Shown one piece after another: positions 1 through 6,716 of a stretch of 33,267 bases of DNA (positions within the stretch are counted from its first letter, which is position 1; each line of letters starts with the position of its first letter). Under the pieces are notes generated by a model. That model was not told the origin of the DNA. It saw only the letters and a list, made by a program, of their open reading frames with translations, and ran no database searches. Made by a program: the position numbers and the translations under genes. The stretch comes from JAAZGD01 sp034003765. GTDB lineage: Bacteria > Bacillota > Clostridia > Peptostreptococcales > Anaerovoracaceae. Location: the NCBI GenBank assembly GCA_034003765.1, contig JAVEXZ010000018.1, positions 1-33,267 on the forward strand. Direction: 5' to 3'.

Positions 1-1
1 C

Positions 2-349
2 ATAGAAATCAGCGGAGTTATAGGGGCTAAACCTGAAGATAAAACTTTAAGCAAAGATATGCTGGAAACCTTACAGGTTGAGTCATACTATTGGAAGTAC
101 GCTGCTGAACTAGCCGAAGATGTAAAAGTCCCTATCATATTAGTAGGGGGAAACAGATCCCTAGATTTGATGAATGAGATACTAGAAAAAACCAAGATTC
201 GGTATTTTTCGCTTTCTAGGCCCTTTATACGAGAGCCTGATTTAATAAATCGTTGGGCTGGGGAAGATAAAAGAAGGGCAAAGTGCATTTCCTGTGATAA
301 GTGTTTTAATCCTAAAGGTGTTTCATGTATATTCAATAAAAATTTGTAA
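2..349 (+). CDS. NADH:flavin oxidoreductase / old yellow enzyme family, C-terminal part
   Basis: This is the 3' end of a gene that begins before the window; the frame is open from base 2. The visible 115 residues match the end of the TIM barrel of old-yellow-enzyme flavoproteins. A strand with VPIILVGG is followed by a helix, then YFSLSRPFIREPDLINRW, where the family carries a phosphate-binding loop for FMN. The extreme C-terminus has a cysteine cluster, CISCDKCF then a later C, as in many clostridial members of this family. Family members reduce enones or related substrates with NAD(P)H and FMN; the substrate cannot be told from this fragment. A strong hairpin follows the stop codon, so the transcript ends here. 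The family call is firm and the specificity is unknown. Confidence 0.8.
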   Translation: MEISGVIGAKPEDKTLSKDMLETLQVESYYWKYAAELAEDVKVPIILVGGNRSLDLMNEILEKTKIRYFSLSRPFIREPDLINRWAGEDKRRAKCISCDKCFNPKGVSCIFNKNL

Positions 350-362
350 ATTTAATTAGGTT

Positions 363-406
363 AAACAAGAAAGTCGAGGATATCTTTACCCTCGACTTTC
401 TTGTTT
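363..406. terminator. Bidirectional rho-independent terminator
   Basis: A perfect 17-bp inverted repeat (363-379 with 390-406) encloses a 10-base loop. The stem has a GC-rich core (GTCGAGG/CCTCGAC) and AAACAAGAAAG/CTTTCTTGTTT outer arms, so a U-rich tail results on either strand. It lies between convergent genes, the flavoenzyme ending at 349 and the DUF2680-like gene ending at 548, and can serve both. Confidence 0.85.
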
Positions 407-448
407 ATTCGCTTCTATTCTAATCTTGACTATGCTTGTTTATTCTAT

Positions 449-542
449 TGATGCCTATCTATTCTTAGTTATTCTATTGATAACTATCTACTGATATCTT
501 TTGTATTGATCCCAGTCTATATATAGTTATTCTATTGAAACC
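449..542. repeat. AT-rich spacer with repeated TTATTCTATTGA motif
   Basis: Three copies of a TATTCTATTGA motif occur near 450, 470 and 529 in an AT-rich spacer between convergent genes. The spacing is irregular and no coding potential is seen. No function is assigned. Confidence 0.4.
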
Positions 543-547
543 TATTC

Positions 548-1129
548 TTATTTAACTTGAGCTCCACAAGACCCGTCTTGGAGTCTCATTCCGCCTTGGC
601 CTTGGCTAGAGCCGTCTTGGAGTCTCATTCCGCCTTGGCCTTGGCTAGAGCCGTCTTGGAGTCTCATTCCGCCTTGGCCCATTCCTTGACCATGGTTGCC
701 ATTAGCAAGTCCTTGGCCTTCACCCTGTCCTTGGCCATTCATTCCAAATCTTGCGCCTTCATCTTGGCCAATTCTATGAGATCCTGTCCCATCGCAGTTT
801 GCTTGGTTTTCTTCAATAGTCTTGATAATTGTGTCTGCCTTTTCTTGAGTGATTTTACCATCTGCTACTTGGGCACTAAGCTTATCTTTTTTTATTTCCA
901 TGGCTTCAGCTTTAAACTCGTCTAGTTTCCCTGCGTCTGCAGCAATCTTGCCATAGGTTTTGTCGGTTTCTTGTCTCTCAGCCATAAGGCTTTCTACTGT
1001 TTGACCTGTTATTCCAGCTAGAGCTTCAGCAGGGCTTTGGTATAAAGATGCTGCAAATCCTGTTACACCTGTTGCCCCGACAACTAAGACCACAGCAGCT
1101 ATTATAGTGACCTTTCTGATATTTTTCAT
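548..1129 (-). CDS. Secreted DUF2680-like protein with Gly/Gln/Met-rich repeat tail
   Basis: This is a 193-residue exported protein. The start is ATG at 1129, preceded by AGGAGG (1139-1144) at good spacing. Residues 1-27 form a signal peptide (MKNIRKVTIIAAVVLVVGAT...FAA). Residues 30-110 are charged and helical with GQTVESLMAERQETDKTYGKIA, typical of the DUF2680 family, whose role is unknown to me. From about residue 118 the chain becomes Gly/Gln-rich, ending in three copies of GQGGMRLQDGSSQ, the last ending in GSCGAQVK with the tail's only cysteine after an earlier one at NCDG. It lies 91 bases after the histidine kinase gene on the same strand, so it may be a target or partner of that two-component system; this is inferred from position only. 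Confidence 0.7.
   Translation of the reverse strand: MKNIRKVTIIAAVVLVVGATGVTGFAASLYQSPAEALAGITGQTVESLMAERQETDKTYGKIAADAGKLDEFKAEAMEIKKDKLSAQVADGKITQEKADTIIKTIEENQANCDGTGSHRIGQDEGARFGMNGQGQGEGQGLANGNHGQGMGQGGMRLQDGSSQGQGGMRLQDGSSQGQGGMRLQDGSCGAQVK
573..680. repeat. 39-bp in-frame tandem repeat (about 2.8 copies)
   Basis: Copies begin at 573, 612 and 651 with near-perfect identity. The period is 13 codons, so copy-number change lengthens the C-terminal GQGGMRLQDGSSQ ladder of the DUF2680-like protein without a frameshift. Confidence 0.9.
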
Positions 1130-1219
1130 TTTTATTTACCTCCTGGTTTTCTTTTGTTCCTAGCAAACTATTTTCTGCTATGGTCATATATTACTATTCT
1201 CTTATGTCAAAAGTATGTC

Positions 1220-2833
1220 TTAAGCTTGGTCTTTTTGTGGAGTATTATCCTTATCTTTATCCTCATCCCAAGAGAAAATAAATGTTGCGCCTTGGCCCTG
1301 GATGCTTTGGGCAGTCAATTCTATATCGTGCCTTTCTGCAATCTGCTTGGCAATAGCTAGGCCAAGGCCCGTTCCTGTTTTGTTCTTCTCCGACCTGGCT
1401 CTATAAAACCTTTCAAAAATATAGGGTAAATCCTCTTGGGGTATGCCTATCCCCCTATCTTTAATGGATAGCTTGCCATTCTCAAGGGCTATAGTGACGG
1501 TTTCACTGTCTGGGGAGAACTTAATTGCGTTATCAAGGATGATCATTATCATTTGCCGAATCCTGCCATAATCACCTATGACTTTGTAATTGCCTTCATC
1601 TTTTATTATTTCGATTTTGACGGCCTTCTTCTCAGCTAGGTGATTGGCGCTTCTTGTTACATCCTCTATGATGTTACTAATTGAAAGCTGGGACTTTTCC
1701 ATGGCAAAGTCTGGACTTTGGAGTTTTGATAGGTCTAGGAGGTCGCCAACCAGCCTTTCCAGATATTTTGATTCCTTGAGCATTTGTGCATTATATTCTT
1801 CAACCTTTGAGGGGTCTGTAACTACCTTGTCTAAAAGCGCTTCTAGGGAACCTCGAATAACTGTTATAGGGGTTCTTAGCTCATGGGATATATTAGCCAC
1901 AAAGTCTCGGCGCATAGTTTCAAGTCTCTCACTTTCCTGGCTGGCTGTATCTAATCGTTCTGCAAGAATATCAAGGGTCTCAGCCAATTCTCCGATTTCA
2001 TCATCTTGCTTGATATTGGTTTTAGCAGTATATTGGCCCTGGGCAAGAAGGAGGGCTGTCTTTTTCATGGTGGCTAAGGGTCTTGTAAATGAGAGAGACA
2101 GGACAAGGGATAATATAAGGGCTACTAGGAGGGCCAGAATAATGCTAATGGCCAGGATTATGACTCCCTGGGAGATAGCCTCGTTTACCCCTTTAACCGG
2201 GGAATGGACTAGTACAATCCCTATTACCTCTCCTCCATCATTTCCATCATTGAAAATAGGGACTCCCACAGTTAGGGTAAGTTCAGATAAAAGGCCAGAA
2301 AAGTTTTCACTGAAAACAGTTTGTCCAGAAAAACCTTCCTGGATTAGGGCTTCAGCATTAGGGGGCAGATCTGCATAACTATAGTCTCTTACCATGTGTC
2401 CACCATGTTTTCCACCTGTGATTAGGTTTAGGTCTCGGTCTACAATCCAAACATTGGTGCCAGCTATGTCTCCAGTCATACGAAGATACATTCCGAATCC
2501 GCTCATGGCTCCAGAGTTCCTATCCATATATAGGGGGATGGTTTGGGCTATATTGGTGGCTCGGCTTTCAAGTTCGATTTTATAGGAGTCTAAAGTATAG
2601 CTTCTGAATAGGAGGACAAATAGGCTGCCGATTATAATTGCGAATATTAAAAGAGCCAAGGCAAAGTATAGGCTGAGCTTGGCTGTAATTTTGCTTATCT
2701 TTCTTGGGTTTTTAGTTTTGCTGACTTTGTCAGTTTTGCTGACTTTGTCGGTTTTGCTGACTTTGTCGGTTTTGCTGACTTTGTCGGTTTTGCTGACTTT
2801 GTCGGTTTTGCTGACTGTTTTTTTATACATCAT
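1220..2833 (-). CDS. Membrane sensor histidine kinase with KTDKVS repeat N-terminus
   Basis: This is a 537-residue two-component kinase. A Lys-rich cytoplasmic head (residues 1-50) contains five-plus copies of KTDKVS. TM1 spans about 53-77, an extracytoplasmic sensor about 78-222, TM2 about 223-248, and a HAMP region about 249-300. The HisKA H-box is FVANISHELRTP with phosphoacceptor His317. The ATPase domain has the N-box LDNAIKFSP (Asn434), G1 DRGIGIP (459-465), F-box IFERFYRA and G2 GTGLGLA (487-493). All catalytic elements are present, so it should be active. ATG at 2833 overlaps the end of the response regulator by 11 bases, and a GAGGTAAAAG site precedes it, which points to translational coupling. 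The tail after residue 521 is acidic. The family is certain; the stimulus is unknown. Confidence 0.95.
   Translation of the reverse strand: MMYKKTVSKTDKVSKTDKVSKTDKVSKTDKVSKTDKVSKTKNPRKISKITAKLSLYFALALLIFAIIIGSLFVLLFRSYTLDSYKIELESRATNIAQTIPLYMDRNSGAMSGFGMYLRMTGDIAGTNVWIVDRDLNLITGGKHGGHMVRDYSYADLPPNAEALIQEGFSGQTVFSENFSGLLSELTLTVGVPIFNDGNDGGEVIGIVLVHSPVKGVNEAISQGVIILAISIILALLVALILSLVLSLSFTRPLATMKKTALLLAQGQYTAKTNIKQDDEIGELAETLDILAERLDTASQESERLETMRRDFVANISHELRTPITVIRGSLEALLDKVVTDPSKVEEYNAQMLKESKYLERLVGDLLDLSKLQSPDFAMEKSQLSISNIIEDVTRSANHLAEKKAVKIEIIKDEGNYKVIGDYGRIRQMIMIILDNAIKFSPDSETVTIALENGKLSIKDRGIGIPQEDLPYIFERFYRARSEKNKTGTGLGLAIAKQIAERHDIELTAQSIQGQGATFIFSWDEDKDKDNTPQKDQA
2715..2816. repeat. 18-bp in-frame tandem repeat in kinase N-terminus
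   Basis: Five full copies plus a 12-base partial copy of an 18-bp unit begin at 2715, 2733, 2751, 2769, 2787 and 2805, almost identical. Each encodes KTDKVS. The copies lie between the start codon and the first transmembrane helix. Confidence 0.95.
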
Positions 2834-3521
2834 CTTTTACCTCTTTTACCTCGAATTTATATCCAACACCCCATATGGTTTTTATATCCCAATGGGGGTG
2901 ACTGTGTTTGTCAAGCTTAGCTCTAAGCCTTTTGATATGGCTGTCAACGGTGCGGTTATCGCCAAAGTAATCATAACCCCATAGGGAGTTCAACAAGTTG
3001 TCTCTGGAGAAAACTTTATTTTTGCTCTTTGTGAGGGTCCATAAGATTTCAAATTCTTTTTTCGTCATGGAGATGTTAGCTCCATCAATGGATACAGTAT
3101 AGTCCTGAAGGTTTACTTCCAGATTATCAAAGGCCAATATTTGCTGGTCTTTTTCTTCATGGGAAATGCGGCGCATTACGGCTTTTACCCTTGCCATCAC
3201 CTCTTGGGGAGAAAAAGGTTTTACGATATAGTCGTCTGCACCGATTTCAAGGCCCATGATCCTTTCAAAATCTTCTCCTCGGGCTGTTACTATTATGATT
3301 GGTACATTAGAAGTTTTCCTTATATCTCTACACACTTCAAAGCCATCTTTGATGGGCATCATTACATCAAGAAGGATTATGTCGGGGCTATGAGTTGTAA
3401 ACTTCTCTATAGCTTCTGCCCCGTCCAAGGCAATAATAGGCTGGTAGCCGTTATTTATTGCGTATTCCTCTAGTATTGAGGTTATTTGCTGGTTGTCATC
3501 GGCAATTAGTATTTTGGTCAT
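2823..3521 (-). CDS. OmpR/PhoB-family response regulator
   Basis: This regulator has 232 residues from ATG at 3521. An in-frame GTG at 3530 is possible, but it overlaps the AGGGAG ribosome site, which sits 8 bases before the ATG, so the ATG is preferred. The receiver domain (about 1-118) has the acidic pair DD near the start, phosphoacceptor in LLDVMMP (Asp52 in this numbering), a conserved VTA Thr and KPF Lys. The C-terminal winged helix ends with DNRTVDSHIKRLRAKL and TIWGVGYKF, diagnostic for OmpR/PhoB DNA binding. It is followed by, and overlaps, its kinase gene. It probably binds direct repeats, and a tandem 10-bp repeat lies just upstream at 3547-3566. Targets are unknown; nearby surface-protein genes are candidates. 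Confidence 0.95.
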   Translation of the reverse strand: MTKILIADDNQQITSILEEYAINNGYQPIIALDGAEAIEKFTTHSPDIILLDVMMPIKDGFEVCRDIRKTSNVPIIIVTARGEDFERIMGLEIGADDYIVKPFSPQEVMARVKAVMRRISHEEKDQQILAFDNLEVNLQDYTVSIDGANISMTKKEFEILWTLTKSKNKVFSRDNLLNSLWGYDYFGDNRTVDSHIKRLRAKLDKHSHPHWDIKTIWGVGYKFEVKEVKDDV

Positions 3522-3546
3522 TTTAATCACTCCCTTGGTTAACTTT

Positions 3547-3566
3547 ACCCAATATTACCCAATATT
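3547..3566. promoter_or_regulatory. Possible autoregulatory direct repeat of the response regulator
   Basis: Two abutting identical decamers ACCCAATATT (3547-3556 and 3557-3566) lie 26 bases upstream of the regulator's start codon. OmpR/PhoB-type regulators bind tandem direct repeats about one helical turn apart. The assignment is inferred from position and layout. Confidence 0.35.
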
Positions 3567-3603
3567 TATGGCATTAGTGTGTTTTTTGCTTGTTTGCTTT
3601 CTA

Positions 3604-3651
3604 ATAAAAACTCTCCCCCTTGGCTTTTGTTCTTGGCCTTGGAGAAGAGTT
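3604..3651 (-). terminator. Rho-independent terminator after SLH gene
   Basis: Read on the minus strand, AACTCTTCTCCAAGGC pairs imperfectly (G-U pairs and a short bulge) with a GCCAAGGGGGAGAGTT arm and is followed by TTTTTATT. It lies 31 bases after the stop of the SLH gene ending at 3682 and insulates it from the two-component operon. Confidence 0.75.
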
Positions 3652-3681
3652 GTTCTATTTAGGTGTTCTATTTATATTTAT

Positions 3682-5055
3682 CTATTTATCTTTTACCACT
3701 ACGATAGTAACATTATCATGCTTATCGTCGCTAATATCATATAGCCTTACTGTGGTGCCTTTCCTTATGCTGGATAGGCTTCCTGCCTTATACTTTCCGT
3801 CACTTTGAACAACATATACAGATGCATTGTCTGCAACTTCATAATAGGATATGGAGGCGCCTGTAAGACCAACTAGACCTTTAGAAGCATCTGCTACTTC
3901 TACGAAAGTTCCTGCTGTACCGATTTCTGCAAATCTCTTTCCTTTTATAGCCGTTGTTGTGGTTATATTTCTTACTTCACCATTTGTGGTTGCCATCTCA
4001 TAAATTTGGCCATCCCCTGGGGTTAATGTGGGTGGTACTAGGTCCTTCTTACAGAGCCAAGTCAGCTCTTTCATTGCAGTCCAAGTGTCCAAACCAACAA
4101 CAGCATCTCCTGCGCCATTAAGGGCGGTGTTCTTGGAGTTAATAAGGCCGTATACAACACCAGTAAAACCAACATCGTAAGGTAGGATAATCTGAACCAC
4201 TTTACCTCCAGACATCAGGTACCAGGCAGGGGTGGTAACATTCTTATAGTTATTAAAGTTCTGGGCCCTATAGTCGGATTTTTTACTGGAAAGGGTCATG
4301 TCCTTCTTGTAATTCTTTTTGGCTTCGTAGCTATAGACTGCAACATTCTTATCTAAAGCTTTGCCATCGAAGGTGCTTATGTTGACATCAAATGTACCAG
4401 TTGTATAAGTGGACCCAGTAAGGATTAGGCCAGAGCTTGTTGGTTCATCCTTTTGAGCCTTGTCGATTAAGTCTAAGGCATTAAAGGTAAACTGAGCAGT
4501 CATCCACTTGTTGATATATTCTGGAATCTCTGTTCCAAGGCCGGTTCCGAGGTCCAAATCCTTTGCTTTTTGAACATAGTTTTGTGGCCATGTGCCCCCT
4601 ATAGTGGCGTCATTGTAGCCTGCTGCCCTTAAAACAAAAGTTATAAGCTCAGCGCTTTTAACTTGGCCTGTAGGGTTAAACTTGTTGTTTCCAACTCCTA
4701 CTGTTATACCATTTTTGACAGCATAGTTAACGTATGGGGCAGCCCATCCGTGACCTCCCATATCTGTAAAGCCGCTATCTGGGACAGATTGGGTAGCAGT
4801 TCCAAATAATTCTGCCGAAGGAGGGTTGATGGCCCTAACAACTATAGCACAGGCTTGGGCTCTGGTAAGGCTAGCCTCAGGGTGAAATAGGCCGTCGGTA
4901 TCTCCTGTTATAACGCCTCTATCCATTAGCTTTTGTACAGCGGCTTCGTAGCTTTCCCCTGTAACATCAGATGGAAGAGCGGCAAATGCCAAAGATGTAG
5001 CCATTAGCATTAGGATAAGAACCATTGATAATATTTTAATTCCCTTTTTTCTCAT
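3682..5055 (-). CDS. SLH-domain surface protein
   Basis: This is a 457-residue exported protein. ATG at 5055 is preceded by an AGGGAG site. The signal peptide is residues 1-26 (ends LAFAA). The first SLH motif (about 28-76) has GVITGDTDGLFHPEASLTRA; the second (about 92-142) has GWAAPYVNYAVKNGITVGVG and NPTGQVKSAE; a weaker third (about 150-205) has WMTAQFTFNALDLID. SLH triplets bind pyruvylated secondary cell-wall polymer in Firmicutes, so the protein should be displayed on the cell wall. The remaining 250 residues are beta-rich and not recognised, ending YDISDDKHDNVTIVVVKDK. It lies 146 bases after a second SLH gene with no terminator between, so the two may be cotranscribed. A terminator follows it. 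Confidence 0.85.
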   Translation of the reverse strand: MRKKGIKILSMVLILMLMATSLAFAALPSDVTGESYEAAVQKLMDRGVITGDTDGLFHPEASLTRAQACAIVVRAINPPSAELFGTATQSVPDSGFTDMGGHGWAAPYVNYAVKNGITVGVGNNKFNPTGQVKSAELITFVLRAAGYNDATIGGTWPQNYVQKAKDLDLGTGLGTEIPEYINKWMTAQFTFNALDLIDKAQKDEPTSSGLILTGSTYTTGTFDVNISTFDGKALDKNVAVYSYEAKKNYKKDMTLSSKKSDYRAQNFNNYKNVTTPAWYLMSGGKVVQIILPYDVGFTGVVYGLINSKNTALNGAGDAVVGLDTWTAMKELTWLCKKDLVPPTLTPGDGQIYEMATTNGEVRNITTTTAIKGKRFAEIGTAGTFVEVADASKGLVGLTGASISYYEVADNASVYVVQSDGKYKAGSLSSIRKGTTVRLYDISDDKHDNVTIVVVKDK

Positions 5056-5115
5056 TTTTTAGATCTCCCTTCTCTTTCTAATTCTAATTTTAATTTTAAT
5101 TATGATCGAGTTTTT

Positions 5116-5207
5116 CGCTCTAGGCATTTTGCTGGATTTATTTAGCTGACCAAACTTATTTCGCTCTAGTCATTTTGCTGGACTTATTTAGCTGACCAAA
5201 CTTATTT
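5116..5207. repeat. 46-bp direct repeat (two copies) at an SLH gene's end
   Basis: Two adjacent copies (5116-5161 and 5162-5207) differ at only a couple of positions. The second copy runs six bases into the coding region and includes the TAA of the SLH gene ending at 5202. No hairpin is evident. The period equals that of the unrelated array at 6335-6535. Confidence 0.85.
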
Positions 5208-6098
5208 CACTATGATATCTGCAGATACTTTTGTAGTATCATTATATCCAGGTCTTGTTGTCTTAACATTGACATGGTAGGCCCCTGGGGAAGTGATTAC
5301 AGGTCCGCTACCGCTAGTAGTGTATGTACTTGAAGTAGCACCAGCTATGACACCATTATTATAGTACCATTGGAAGCTGTGGGTTCCAGTTCCCGTGGCA
5401 GTGGCTGTGAATGTTACCGCCCCTGTTGATACTGGGGAAGTGGGAAGGCTGCTAACGTTTACAGTGGCCGCTGAAACTGTGCTTTTGGGCATATTCCTAT
5501 ATAGGAGCTGGACAACATCCCCCCTATTTGCTGGAGCAGTCCAATCCCTTATCATCAAAGCTCCGTCCATGTTGAATATCTCTGCATATTTAATGTAGTT
5601 ATTTGGCCATTTCCCATATTGATTTATGGTAGCATCTGTAATCCCCTTGGACCGCAAGACAACTGCAATTACTTCCACATATGTTACAGAGCCTCCTGGG
5701 TTATATTTGCTTTTACCGATGCCATTTATCAGCCCTGCATCATAGCAAACATTGATATAGCCTTTAGCCCAGCCATAGCCTTTTAGGTCTCCAAAGTGAT
5801 TTTGCTTTGCAGCTGCAGCTATGCCGCTTGTGTTATTGGTAGCCTTGGCCATAATCGTAGCATACTCTGCTCTATTGATGCTTCTTTCTGGATGGAATAA
5901 CCCATCTTTATATCCAGTTATAATACCCTTATCTATAAAGGCCCTGGCCTGTGTAAGTAGGGGAGTCCCCACTAGGTCCTTGGGATAAGCGCTATTCGAA
6001 TTCCACTGATCGTAGTCTATTGCGGCAAAGCCTACACTAGCTGTAGACAGGATTAGCCCAAGGACTATTAACAGGATAAATAATCTATTTTTTTTCAT
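5202..6098 (-). CDS. SLH-domain surface protein with Ig-like tail
   Basis: The start chosen is ATG at 6098 (298 residues). It has a GGAGGG site 4-10 bases upstream and opens directly into a signal peptide, MKKNRLFILLIVLGLILSTASVGFAA. A longer frame to 6176 would put an unlikely stretch before the signal. SLH motif 1 (about 40-85) contains GIITGYKDGLFHPERSINRAE; motif 2 (about 95-145) contains GWAKGYINVCYDAGLINGIG; motif 3 is degenerate (to about 190, RGDVVQLLYRNM). Residues about 205-298 form an Ig/PKD-like domain (TFTATATGTGTHSFQWYYNN). It is likely cell-wall attached. The partner gene downstream (ending 3682) has the same anchor layout, suggesting a pair of surface proteins made together. 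The ligand is unknown. Confidence 0.85.
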   Translation of the reverse strand: MKKNRLFILLIVLGLILSTASVGFAAIDYDQWNSNSAYPKDLVGTPLLTQARAFIDKGIITGYKDGLFHPERSINRAEYATIMAKATNNTSGIAAAAKQNHFGDLKGYGWAKGYINVCYDAGLINGIGKSKYNPGGSVTYVEVIAVVLRSKGITDATINQYGKWPNNYIKYAEIFNMDGALMIRDWTAPANRGDVVQLLYRNMPKSTVSAATVNVSSLPTSPVSTGAVTFTATATGTGTHSFQWYYNNGVIAGATSSTYTTSGSGPVITSPGAYHVNVKTTRPGYNDTTKVSADIIVK

Positions 6099-6334
6099 CT
6101 TTCCCTCCAATTTTTTGAAACGAGTTATAGGTATTATAGTTATATAAGAATTGTAGGTACTTATAGCTACTAGCATATAATTATAGCCCGGAGGTTAGTT
6201 TTTTTCAATGGGTTGGCTGATTTGTAACCATAACGACATATATTTGCCTTTTCTTTTTAGACGGGTAAAGGAATAATGTGTTCCCAAAGATTAGTTGGAG
6301 ACTATTGGCAGAATATTAGTAAAAAACTACTGAT

Positions 6335-6535
6335 TCTGGGGTCGCCAAATGATAAACCCAAAGAATAATATTTAGCAAACTCTGGGGTCGCCAAATGATG
6401 AACTCAAAGAATAATATTTAGCAAACTCTGGGGCCGGCAAATGACGAACCCAAAGAATAATATTTAGCAAACTCTGGGGTCGGCAAATGACGAACTCAAA
6501 GATTATTAATTGATAAACTCTGGGGTTACCAAATC
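6335..6535. repeat. Exact 46-bp tandem array upstream of SLH gene
   Basis: The TCTGGGG block recurs at 6335, 6381, 6427, 6473 and 6519, exactly 46 bp apart. This gives four full units and a partial fifth that abuts the -35 element of the SLH promoter. Each unit has a conserved GC-rich part, TCTGGGGTCGCCAAATGA, and an AT-rich part with AAAGAATAATATTTAGCAAA. Units differ by point changes (TCGCC versus TCGGC). There are no spacers, so it is not CRISPR. The preceding bases 6099-6334 are AT-rich and hold nothing I recognise. Confidence 0.95.
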
Positions 6536-6564
6536 CTTACATCAATGCTAAGATATGTTATAAT
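6536..6564 (+). promoter_or_regulatory. Candidate sigma-A promoter for the large SLH gene
   Basis: CTTACA (6536-6541), a 17-base spacer and a perfect TATAAT (6559-6564). Transcription would begin near 6571, leaving a leader of about 145 bases. Long leaders are known for S-layer messages. The preceding repeat array ends exactly at the -35 hexamer. Confidence 0.55.
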
Positions 6565-6716
6565 ATTTGACGAAAGAACTCGCGTTATAAAAAATTTTAT
6601 TGTGTCTTTTAATTTTATATCATGGCAAATTGTATTATGCTCCACTGTTTCTTTATGTTGATATTTTATATTTTCCCGTGTTTTTCTAAGTAAAATTATA
6701 TGGAGGAGGCAAAATT

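Noticed and set aside
557..925. 122-codon plus-strand ORF opposite the DUF2680-like gene
   Set aside because: It is an antisense shadow of the repeat-bearing gene with no ribosome site; the minus-strand frame has a signal peptide and a strong ribosome site.
5116..5207. Terminator between the two leftward SLH genes
   Set aside because: The sequence is a direct repeat without a stable inverted repeat or U-run, so cotranscription remains possible.
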